Below, in pieces: positions 24,101 through 36,100 of a stretch of 64,000 bases of DNA. Source of the stretch: Aristolochia californica (taxonomy: Eukaryota; Streptophyta; Magnoliopsida; Piperales; Aristolochiaceae); the NCBI GenBank assembly GCA_029961685.1, contig JARWKL010000006.1, positions 3,286,001-3,350,000 on the forward strand, in the 5' to 3' direction. Both the position numbers and the translations under genes were made by a program. The notes under the pieces were generated by a model. The model was not told where the DNA came from, did no database searches, and saw only the letters and a list, made by a program, of their open reading frames with translations. Every line of letters begins with the position of its first letter. Positions within the stretch are counted from its first letter, which is position 1.

Positions 24101-27100
24101 ACGCCTTGCCCTTTGTGGATGACGATGGGGAGCAATACCTTTCAATGGTGGGCTAGGAGTCTTGCAATAATTTTGTATGCACTCATGACCATATTGATAG
24201 GGCGAAAATCCTCTGGTTTCTCCACACTTGCTTTCTTTGGAACCAAAGTGATAAATGATGCACCGATGCTGCGGAATGTTATGCCATTTCTAAAAAAAAC
24301 CCCAATCATAGCACTGATATCTTCCTTAAGATGGGCCCAAAACTTTTTCAAAAAGTATCCATTAAAACCATCAGGACCTGGGGCCCTGTCACTTTCCATG
24401 CCCAAGACGGTGCGTTCAATTTCGTCCGAAGAGAAAGGAGATTCTATAAGTGAGGCAGCTGCTGTGGAGATACGAGAGAAACTAATGTGCGAAAACCTCG
24501 GCCTGTTGGTACACTCCGTCGAATATAAATCTGTAAAAAACTTAACCAACTCTTTAGTGATTGAGGTGCGACACGACGTTACCTCATTATTAATGCATAA
24601 TGAGGTAATTCGGTTGGATCTCCTCTTTGCCGAGGCGACGACATGGAAAAACTTTGTATTCGCATCTCCCTCCTGTAGCCATTTAAATCTAGCTCTTTGC
24701 TTCCACCGAATCTTCTCTTGATGCAAGATAATATTGAGTTTATAATTTAGAGAATTTCGGAGCGAAAACTCATCAGAATTTAAATACCTTTGTTCCTTCA
24801 AGGTAGTGATTGGTTGGTGCCAGCGTAATTCCCCTCCTCCATAGAGGCATTGGGACATATTTCAGGAGATTTTAGATATTGCATCATCTTTTTCTTGTAT
24901 TTAGTCTCACATTCCGAGATTTGCAAAATCGACAGCTGATGTGCTTGCCTAGCAGGGAGCCTCCCTGCAATCTCTTGTTGTAAGGGATCTGCTCCCTCAT
25001 CCTTTGTAAATTTTCTCTTGTTAATATAAATACATCTTTTTCAAAAAAAAAAAAAAGAGCCCTTCTCGGCAACCATAGAGGTCTGGCGACTCGTGGCCCA
25101 CTCTTTAATTTTTCCTTTTAATAATCACAGCTTTAGAGGGAATGCCCACTCCCGTCTACTGAAGCTAGGACCCGCATCCCACCAATCATCAATAAGAGCT
25201 TCAAAATTTTTCTCCATTAACCATGAGTTTTCAAAACGGGAAGGCGAGGGCCCCCACTTTTCGAATGCGGTAGTCAGCATGATAGGCCAATGGTTGGAGC
25301 CGACCTTATTGAGAACTCTTCCTGTGACATTCTCAAACATCTGCAGCCAGTCATGGTACGCCAAGAAACGATCCAAGTTTGATAGTATGGGCTGTTGCTG
25401 GCCATTAGTCCACGTGTAATTCTTCCTGGATAAGGAAATCTCATCTAGCCCACACCCACCAATGAAATCTGAGAAGCCTCGCATAGAGGCCGAAATTCGG
25501 ACTGACGGAGGCTTCTTTTCATGACAATATCTGATAGCATTGAAATCCCTTGCAAAGATCCACGGGAGATACCAATTCTGCTGAAGCAAATTGAGCTCGT
25601 CCCAAAAAAGGCTCCGATCCCCGTATCTGGTCGGACCATACACTCCGCCCCCACACCAACTTCTGTCGGAAGAGAGATCTCTAAATTGAATACCCAGTGA
25701 AAATCGGTCCTCAATGATATTAATAGAGTCATATTTAGCCGAGTCCCAGGCTAAGAATATACCTCCAGAGTGGCCAATAGCATTCACAACTGCCCACTTA
25801 ATTGAGGGGCACGACCAGAGCTCCTTGGCAATGGCATCTGTCATCTCTTGACACTTTGTTTCTTGGAAGATAACTATAGAAGGCTTGAATTGAGAAAGGA
25901 AGCTTGATATCATGCCGCGCTTCCGGACAACACCAATTCCTCTGACATTTCAAGATAGCAAGATCATTTGCTACCTTGGTTTTGAACTCCCGATGCAATA
26001 CTGTCCCCAAGCAGCTGACCTTGGTAAACAACCCCCATTAAGCGTGCCAATCTCATCATGTTTTGCCATGTCTCTTTGTCATAATTATGACGCTCCACTT
26101 GGAGTTCCTCCACAAGACGAGTAGATCGTTATTTGGAAGGGGGGGTGTTTGAGCCATATTTTTCCTCTCAGCAAGTCGAGTAGATTCTCTCTTCGGTAAA
26201 TTAGTTTCCAAATGCCTTCTTCTTCTTTGATATGTAGCCAGGATAGGTGGAGAGATTGGTTGCGGATGAGGGGGGGGGTTTTTCTAGGTCTGGAAATTTC
26301 GACTGCTCAAGTTCCATTTGAGTGCACTGAGGTGGGGTGGAGTCCGTCTGCCTTTCTGTTCTTGTAGAGACAAAGTCTTGCTCCACAGGAGTGGGACAAA
26401 GGTTTCGGTCTGTGAGGGTGGCTTCGGGCAGGTGTTCAGTCCGATCCCTAAAAGAGACAGAGTTAGATCCACTTTTATGATGGCATTCTGTGATCCCGGT
26501 GTGTTGCTTCTCTTTCTCGTTCGACGACATTCCGGTGGTCTCAATATGCAGAGTTCCCCGAAGGACACCTCTATCCACACGAAATCACCACTGAAACTTA
26601 ATTTTTGAAAACAAGGCTCTCTTCAACGGGAGTTTGGGTCGACAAATGCCATTGCAACGTCGAGCTTTGATCCTTCCGTTGTGGTGTCCGACCACTGGAT
26701 GATCCTTCCGAATGTGTTAAAGATTTTGTTGAGCACCTCGATCGACCATAACTCAAACGGGAGGCCTCGGATCGAAACCCATTGGCCGAGAGGCTGGCAT
26801 ATCGGAGTTTCTTCCCACTTCGATACAAGTAAATCTTCTTTCCGTAACCATTTCCTGTTCTCCAGGATATCTTTCGTCTCCTCCTTCGTTTTAGGGAGAA
26901 CCAGCCATTTCTGAGGCTCCATCCACGCTACCATGGGCTGAAACATGAAGGACTCGACGAACCAAAGCGTGAGGCTAGTGCTATTCCATCTTTCAGAGGA
27001 TGATTCCACGATTAATCCGACGTTGAGCTTTTGTTTCCCATTTTCGAATATTTCGGGGGGTAAGGTTATGGTCGGGATCTGGACAGTCGTTTGGGAGATA

Positions 27101-30100
27101 TTCTGAAGGGGTGATATGGAGGGTGGTGGTTTAGGAGTTGGGCTTTTCGAGTTGTGAGTTGGAAAGGGGGGGAAGTGTCGAAGGTCTTTTCTGGGTTGGG
27201 AGTGGGTTTTTCCATTTATTGGCATGGGAAGTTCAGCATACTTCTCTCCGATGGCCAGGATTGAGTTCCGCATCTCTTTCCAGCACTGAGCCTGCCCGAG
27301 AGTCTCTGGTAGGTATACCCGCACCATGATTGTAAGCCCTCTTCTCATGATTACCTTGAGCTCTCAAGTCCCTTGTTTTCTGAATACGGAAAGGGAGAAG
27401 GAGATCTCCCCACTTCTGATTTCACGTAGTCTCGAAACATTTCCAGGATCTCCCTCCTCCAGGCATCGCGCGAAATCTGAGACAGAGGTCAGGGGAATCG
27501 AAATAAAGGAGCTTCTTTGCCCGTAGCGTGATTTGGATTACCTTGGTATTCTATGATCTCAGAATTGCCGTAACTCCATGATGAGTCTCCCGCCTTGACA
27601 CTTCCTTTCCTTCTCGCTGATCTTCCTTTCGCCGTGCTCCAGGGGCCATCCTCCTCCGTCGCCGGCGATTTGCCGCGGTCTTCTTGTCTCAGCTGAGTCC
27701 CTGTAACGGGATTCTCCGTTGCGACTGCTCTTCCGAGGAGATGATGTCGATCTTTCTCCTGGTCCGCTGCTGCCAAGGTGAGAGTCTGATGAAACTTCTT
27801 CTCGAGCAACGACGTTTCCTCCTCACGTTCCTTCGGGCGTCGCCTCATTCTCCTTCAGTGCCCTACTCTGATTTGGACCAAAGGTCTCTTCTGATAAGAT
27901 TGTTGGATGCTGTACCAATTATGAAAAGGATAACTCAGTAAATAATGATGACCACCTGAGATCATTTCAAATCCAGCTCTCATGCAGAATCTGGCATGCA
28001 TAAAAGACTTGGCTCATTTTGGGTAAATTTGAGCCTAGTTGGATGAGACTTAGTTCATGTTATAATTTTTTTTCTTCAAAATAGATTGAGTTAATATTGC
28101 TAGTTCCATGTAGAAACAAGGCCATGGCCTGAAAGTGCGATGTAGTTATATTTTTAAAATGAAAAACACTTTAAAAATAAAAAGAGAAGGCAGGAAATAG
28201 GTGTTCAATAAGTGCAAGTCCCTTGCAAATTATTTGCTAAATTTAGGTTGTCTTTTTTCAACTATTAAGTGAAGGATTTTCCAAGTTGAAACCAGCACGG
28301 GATTCTCCCTTTTACTCTGAGTCACAATCTGCTAACTTGAGAAATGGGTACCCATACTGATGCAAAATGCTAGGACTTTACCCCTGCCAATGCTCACCTT
28401 CATGTGCAGATTCCAGTTGTAAATGAGGAACTTGGCATTAGACGTATATGACAAGTTCAAATGGGCCATAGGACACACACACAAAGGCCCTTAAACAGAA
28501 AGAGATGTTCTTGGGTTCACTCTTACACCATGTTGGAGTTGGGCTGATTCCTTTTAGAATGACTGGGCGTAGTTAGGAGGACCTTTTCCAATTAATAAGT
28601 GTATGATCTTTCCTAGTGAAACCATTTTCATACTATTATCCCCCAATTTAACTCACTCTCCACTAGTGTAACATGTGGAACACATGTAAATCCATAGAAT
28701 CGTATGACCCTTTACCCATCAATTCTAGACATCAAATTTGAGTGTTAGTCTACAGTGTCAACTATTTTTTTGTGGATTATTTAAAAAAACTATTTTTTTG
28801 TAGATAACAGGTATGAGAATTATTTAAACATTGGGAATTACAAAAAGTAACTGCGAAAATTGTAATACAAAGCAAGTTTTCTTTTACTTCCTTCCCTAGG
28901 CCTTCCCTTACTTCTTCAGAACACTACTTATTCTATCTTTGCTGAGTGACCAAGCAATGGAGGGTACGAGAGGGGGTTTCAAGAGAGACCGACATGCAAG
29001 AGGAAATCCAGGGAGAAAAGATGCGGTTTTGACAGGACATTCATAGGGCAAAGATGGAGTTTTGGTTGCGGATCATGAGGAAGATGCTGGATGGTAGATG
29101 GTCACACAAAGGAATCAGATGTACCAGAGACGAAGAAGTGATAGTCTCACTACAATGGAACAGTCCTGAAAACCAAAGAAATAGGACCAAAGAGCTCCCA
29201 ATCTATAAAGATCTTTGTCATCAACAGTGAGCCAAAGTCCTTGTTAGTGATTCCATCCAATGTTATTCTCCTTTTCGTACAACAACTGGAATCACCGTTC
29301 AAAAAGCATGATGGAAAAATCTTCTGCAAAAAAGTTACATCATCTCAGTCTTTCACTACATGTGGACTGAGTGCAAGATCATCCATCTTCGTGCAATGAA
29401 GCTAATCGCATGTATCTACATTCCAATGTCACCGGAAAATGGCTTTAACTGGTTCCAATTTCTGGCCTCCTTAAACCAATTCAGAAAACCCAACGATAAT
29501 CAACAACCTCTTGGTCTGGACACTCCACTAAAACCAGAGGGGCCTGCTTTACCAATAGAGAAGCCTTTAAAGTATAGTATAATGGTGCCAAAAATAGGAG
29601 GTTCCTAGACAGCGGTCCTGGCAGGTTCAAGATTTTTGGCTGTATTCCAGATTCACTCCACTGGCTCACTATTTTCAGCGTTGGCCTCAGGCTCCCTTGG
29701 CTTGGCCACAGTATTTTCAAGGCATGTCTTATCTTTATTCCCTGGAACATCTGGTTTGAGCGAAACTTGAGAATCTTTTAGAACGCCTCATCCTCCCGGC
29801 TTATGGTTGTGGAAAAATTGCTCTCTTGTGATTTCTTGACTTGGATCCCTTGAAGCCTTTTGAGGACGTTGGTTCAGTTGCTATCTGACGTGAGTGGCTT
29901 TAGGTTTCTCCCTCCTCCCACCCATATACAACATGAGAAGCAACAATGAAGAAGATCGTCAATGTCCTTGTCTGCTTGCTGGTAAAGGGAACAAGAATGG
30001 CTAGGAATTTGTCACCCCGACGGATAAGGTCGTCTCTGGTGAAGATTTTCAGGTGAAGAGCATTCCATAAGAAAAATTTAGCCTTTGCCAGCCGTGACAG

Positions 30101-33100
30101 AGTCCACACTAAGGCTATTAGGCTAGAGGAAGTGCCCTAAAGCAACAATGTATAGCATGAAGTGACAGAGAATTTCCCATTTTCATGGGGCACCAGACAA
30201 GCTTATTAGAATGATTTCGATGGATGAATACCTTGCTCAGTTGATACAGAAAATTGTTGATCTCAATAGTCTCCTCAACATTAAAATTCCTAAAAAAAAG
30301 TAGACTCCAATTGACATCCAAAAACGCACCATTGATGAGAATGTCAGAAAGGGAGGCATTGGGTGTCTAGCAAGCAAGAAACGCAAAAGGAATTGCTCTT
30401 TCCACACCCCCAGATCTGGCAATCATTTGACATACTTTCACTCTAAACGGGGATCTTCCCTCCAACACCTTGTTGTGGAGGACGGCCCACCCCGCTAGGT
30501 TGTATTTCTCTCTCGTTTTATTGAATTTTCACACACCTTTCTTTAAAAAAAGGAATTGCTCTTTGAGGGGGGTTTTTGCCACACCAAATATCTTACTAGA
30601 GTCGAATTCTGTCATTGGTGCTAGGGAAGAGTCTAATATTATGGTTGAAGAGGGTGAACCCCTTATGGATGTACTTCCAAATGGGGGAAAGGCGATTGAA
30701 GAAGCCATTACCAAGATGCCATGGCTCATTAACTTCCCTGAGTTTGCGCCTAACAAAGGGGATCCATTGGAGATTACTATACAAATTGATTCTGTAGCAT
30801 CATTTGGTTAAGAAAGCTTTGATTGTCTCCAAAATCTTCCTAATACCCATCCCATCATGACACTTCTCTTTAAAGACATTAGACCACTTAACTAAGTGAT
30901 GCTTAAAACCATCCGTGGAGCCTTTGTAAAGAATTTTTTTCATAATCTTCTCAATTTCTTTGGCAACCTTTACCAGGCAATGGAGAAAAAGAAAGGTATT
31001 GGGAAAGATACCCTTTTTTGGACTAGCTATCAGAGATATTCCAGACTTCGGGCTCACCCTCGCTCTTCGTGGGCAATTTAAATGCCCTTTGTTTCTTTAG
31101 CGAGAAGAAGCCCCCAACTCCCTCCATCTCCTCCTCTATGTGGGGTGTTCTAGGCTTCATCAGTACTTGTGCTTTGGACGAAATCACAGTCAGGGAAAAA
31201 CTTTACCTGATCAACTGGCCAACAACAACCAATTCTATCTAACCTGGACTGCTTTTTTGCCTGTCCAACGTGGCTGCAGTTTTTTGGAAACGTCACCAGA
31301 AGGTTGCTGAATAAGGTGGGGTCTGATCATTGGCCTATTATGCTCTCCATCTCTTTTGAGAGATGGGGGACCTCCCCCTTTCCGCTTCGAAAATTCATGG
31401 TTGTTGGAGAAAAATTTCGACTCTCTCATTAATGGCTGGTGGTCCAAAGGCCCAATATATGGTAGAAGGGAGTGGGCTTTTCCTCTTAAACTCTACTTCC
31501 TAAAAGGAAAAATCAAGGAATGGTGTTAAGTTGTGGAGCCTAATCAACGCCCTATGCTAAGTCGGTACACAGATCAATCTTTGCAGTAAGGTCGCCGTGG
31601 GGGGTTGCCGCCCCCCTCCCGGGGGTGTGTGTAGGGGTGGCATCGAACCAAGCCTGTTCGCGAGCCGCTCAAGCTCGGCTCGATTCGATTCGATTTTTCT
31701 GGATCTCGAACCAGATGAGGCTCGTTTAAATTAACGAGCCGAGCTCGACCGAACCATGATTCGGTTCGAAAGCTCGCAAACTGACTCGTTAACTTAACGA
31801 GGCCCAAGAGGTGCGAGCCGGGAGCGGGACGGGATGTCTTCGAGTTTCAACTCGTAGAGTCGAAACTCATCGCTGATTCACCCCGCCCAGGTAAGTGCGT
31901 TTTGCCATCCTTCTATCTAGAGTTTTATAAGCCCTCCTCTCATGTGATTCTCTTCTTGTTACCTATGTGGGACTAATAAGCCTCTAGTGAAGAGGAGAAG
32001 GAAAAAAGAAAAGAAAAAGGAAGGGGGTAAAGAAAAAATAAGGGAAGAAAATAGGAAAAAATGGGAGAATAAGGAAAAAAAAGAACATGAAAAAAATGGA
32101 GAGGAAAAAAGGAAAATAAAAATAAATAAGAGTTGAATGCCAAAAGGAAAAGGAAACAAATAGCAAGAAGAGGAGAAGAGTGAAGGAAAAAATAAAAAAT
32201 AAAAAATAAATTTAAAATTTTAAAATGAATTAAAATTATCATTAAAGCGAAAATGAGGAAATAAATATAAACTATTTTATAAAAATATAAAGAAAAAATA
32301 AGGGAAAAAAGGAAAAAAAGAGGAGAGGGAAAAAGGAAAAAAAAGATTTGAAAGACAAAAAGAAAAGGAAACAAATAGCAAGAAGAGGAGAAGAGTAAAG
32401 GAAAAAATTAAAAATCAAAATATATATTTAAAAATTTTAAATGAATTAAAATTATAATTAAAGTGAAAAATGTGGAAATTAAATATAAACTATTTTATAA
32501 AAAATATAGAAAAAGGAAAAATGGGAGAATAAGGAAAAAAAGGAAAATGAAAAAAAAGGAGGAGAGGAAAAAAGGAAAAGAAAAATAAATAAGAGTTGAA
32601 GGACAAAAGTAAAAGAAAACAAATCGCAAGAAGAGGAGAAGAGTGAAGGAAAAAATTAAAATATATATTTAAAATTTTTAAATGAATTAAAAATATAATT
32701 AAAGTGAAAATTGAGGAAAATAAATATAAACTATTTTATAAAAATGATATTTTTATACATAAGAAATATTTTGTTAATATTTTCTTATACAATTGAGCCA
32801 TGTACTTAAATCTTGTTCTCAGTTTGAAAGTTTCTCTTGTTCATAACTTAGAATGTATTTCAATTCTTTGTGAGGCCCGAAAGGTCGAAACCAGATGAAA
32901 GTAGGGAGCAGTAAGTAAAGGAGATGAACTTGATCCTATTAATTAAGACTCAATTATTAATATGGATTGTCAAGTAAATAAGACTCAACTAGAATACCCT
33001 TTCAATTTAATTGACCCATCACATAGAAAAATTTCTTGACATACAAAATATGTAATAAAAATTTATCAAAAACGAAGCCATATTAGTGTTTTTTTAAAGA

Positions 33101-36100
33101 AATGTTGAAAAGACATTTTTAGTAGAAATACGTTTCTAGGGACTATTAGTGCCTCATGTTTTTGGAAACATTTTTCTAATTGGAAATTCTTATTAAAAAA
33201 ATCAAATAATTTTCTAAGTAAAATTTTCTTATCAAGATAGGTTTGAAAACCATATAGAAAATTTTTGAATAAGTATTTGACAGTTGATGCTTATTCACCA
33301 AAGACAAGAAGATCGCGGCAAATTGTTGGCGACGAAGGATGATGGTCCTTGGAGCACGGCGAAGGGAAGATCTGCGGGCCGGAAAGGAAATACCAGAAAG
33401 GGAGACACATCGTGGGTATATGGTGACTCTGAGATCTCGTTGGCCCTAACACAAGGGCGAAATGCCAAGGTAATACGTATAACGATGAGGAATGGACGAA
33501 GGAGATCTTTTATCTCAATCCCCCTAGCCTTTGTCTCGGATTTTGCTCGTTGTTTTGAGGAGGGAGATTCCGGAAGTGCTCCGAGGCTCCGCGAAATCCG
33601 AATCGGGGAAATTTCTTTCTCCTTTTCCGTGTTCCGAAAAAAGGGTATCAGAGAGCTCAAAATAATCCAGCGGAGAGGATTAACAGTCATGGCGCGCGTC
33701 TACCTACTGGAAACTCTCGGAGATTCTCACTGTTGGAAAGAGCTATGAAGCTCGATCCTAGCCATCAGCGAGAAGTTTGCTGAGGTCTCCATACCTAGAA
33801 AAGGAAAAAACCATCCTCCCCCCAGAAAAGACCTTCGTCATTTCCCCCCCTTTTCAGTCCCCATCTCGGAAAACCCAACCCCTAAATCACCTTTCTCTAT
33901 ATCACCCCCAAGCCCCCACCAGAAAATCCCCCAACCTTCTGTCCAACTCCCGACATCTTCAAAAATGGGAAACTGAAGCTCAGCACCAGCCTAATCGTGG
34001 AATCCCCCTCTGAGCGATGGAATAGCACTAGCCTTACTCTTTGGTTCGGCGAGTCCTTCATGTTTCAGCCCAAAATAGCATGGATGGAACCCCGGAAATG
34101 GTTGGTTCTTACCAAATCGAGGGAGGAGACAGAAGAAATCCTGAAAATTAGGGTATGGTTACAAGAAGAGGAACTATTTGTGTCGGAATGGGAAGCAACT
34201 CCGGTAGGTCAACCGCTCGGTCAATGGGTTTCGATCCGAGGTCTCCCAATCGAATTGTGGACGAATGAGGTACTCAGCAAAATCTTTAACACTTTCGGTA
34301 AGATTATACAATGGTTGGACACCACGTCGGAAGGTTCAAAGCTCTACGTTGCGATGGGTTTCATTGACCCCAACTACCGATGGAGAGAGGCTTGCTACCT
34401 AAAACTGATTTTCAGTGACGCGAAAGAGAAGAAGGTTCCTCTAGAGGCGTTCAAGTGATGCTTTTAAGTATCACTTGGTCAGTAGGGAGGATGTGTGTTT
34501 CCCAAAATACTCTGGAGGGGGGGGATTCGGAAATCAAAGGACATGAACTAGGCCTTGCTATTAAAGTGGATTTGGAAATTCATCACAATCTCTTCCTACC
34601 TCTGGAAGGAAGTGGTCATCACCAAGCTTGGATGTTCGTCTCCTTGGTGGATTTATGGAGGTAACAGAAGGAGTCTACCGCCAATTTGGAGATCCCTCTA
34701 CTTGCTTCTTCCGACTTTTACCTCGGCTGTCTGATTTTATGCGGGTAATGGTAGGTCCTTAAAATTTCTAGGGAGACTTGGTGGGGAAGGAGCCTTTTCA
34801 GAGAGCTTTCAGAAATCTCTATCTTCCCTCCTTGTGGCACGACATTTTGGTGGTTGTGGGTTTTGAGGACGGTGGTTGAACCTTCACCCCCAAAGGGTTT
34901 GTTTAGATACTAAGGCCTTGGAGGCATGTTAGTTGATGGAAACTATTCGCTTGATAAGCTCATTTGGTGGCCCAATAAGAGCAGTACCTTTTCTGTGTCA
35001 TCTTCTTACGATTACATCAAAGGTTTGCACTCAGATCAAGTGGAGTATGAAGTTATTTTCTCGTGGTGCCTTTGCGCCCTGCCCAAGGTAAAATTCTTAA
35101 TGTGGAGTGCTTGCTTAAACAAGATCCTCCCGGCCGAGGCTCTTCGACGGAGAGGACACCCCTCAATTGATCCCCTTTGCTCATTTTGTAATTCAGAGGA
35201 AGAAACAATCAGCCATATCCTCCTGCTGTGCTCCTTCTCGTGGATAGTGTGGACCTTCACTCTTCGTAAGGTCGGGCTTCAATTCTGTATGCTAGCGGAC
35301 CTGGTCGCTTTCAGTAAAATGTTCACTAGTACTTCCCTTCCTGGTCTGGGAAAGCTAATGCTCTCGGCCTGGGCTGCTTACATTCCGTGGGGCCTTTGGA
35401 ATGAGCGTAATTGCAGGTGTTTCGATGCTAAGTATGTCCCAGTGGAGAGAGTTGTAGACCGGATCTCGGGTCACATTTCCGCTTGTCTTCTTTCTAAGGT
35501 GGCTTTCTCTTCTTTTGTGGGCACCTCTATCCGCGATAACTGGAATTGCTTGGCTAGAATACAGATTGGTAACAAGCCCCCTATCATGAAGACATGGTCC
35601 TCTCCGAAGCCCGGATTTCTTAAGTTAAACTTCGATGGCTCTTCCCTCGGCAATCCCAAGATTGCTGGCTTCGGCGGTGTTATCTTTGACTCCTCGGGTA
35701 ACCAATGTTTCTCCTATGTCGGCCCCCTAAGTATCTTTGATTCAACTACGACGGAGCTACATGGCCTTATTAGTGGGCTTCATATCTTTAGGGACAATTG
35801 TGGGGATCCCCTTCACATCGAAGGTGACTCTAAGGTGGTTATCGACTGGTGTGATCGTGCAACCTCCCCCCCCGGCACCACTGGGATGTCTTCTTGGAGA
35901 TTCTGGATATTGTTTCTCACTTTCCTTGTATTTGGTCTCACATTCTAAGATCCACTAATTCGGCTGCTGATGTGCTTGCCAAGCAGGGAGCAACCTTCCA
36001 ATCCCCTGTTGTTAGGGGTTTGCTCCTCTAATTTTGTTTGTTTCCTCTTTATTAGTATATCCATCATCATTGTTTTTTAAAAAAAAGGGTACAACCAAGC

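Larger units (their letters stand above)
21603..27881 (-). mobile_element. LINE B: near full-length L1-type element with target-site duplication
   Basis: Flanked by aggtctcttttgat (21,589-21,602) and aggtctcttctgat (27,882-27,895), a 14-bp duplication with one mismatch. The poly(A) tail appears as a T run at the left end. From right to left the order is ORF1, endonuclease, RT, zf-RVT-type region, RNase H. About 6.3 kb long including a ~205-bp nested insertion. Reading frames are broken, so it is unlikely to be active. It makes up about 40% of callose synthase intron 6. Confidence 0.9.

Noticed and set aside
24005..24721. Plus-strand frame of 238 residues
   Set aside because: Lies antisense to the RT of LINE B and shows no family motif.
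30470..30811. Plus-strand frame of 113 residues as a gene
   Set aside because: The minus strand here carries continuous, decayed LINE D sequence; the plus frame is a shadow.
34926..35948. A 340-residue open frame with RNase H, as a host gene
   Set aside because: It continues LINE C sequence on both sides and ends at a LINE A run; the same layout recurs in LINEs B, F and I.
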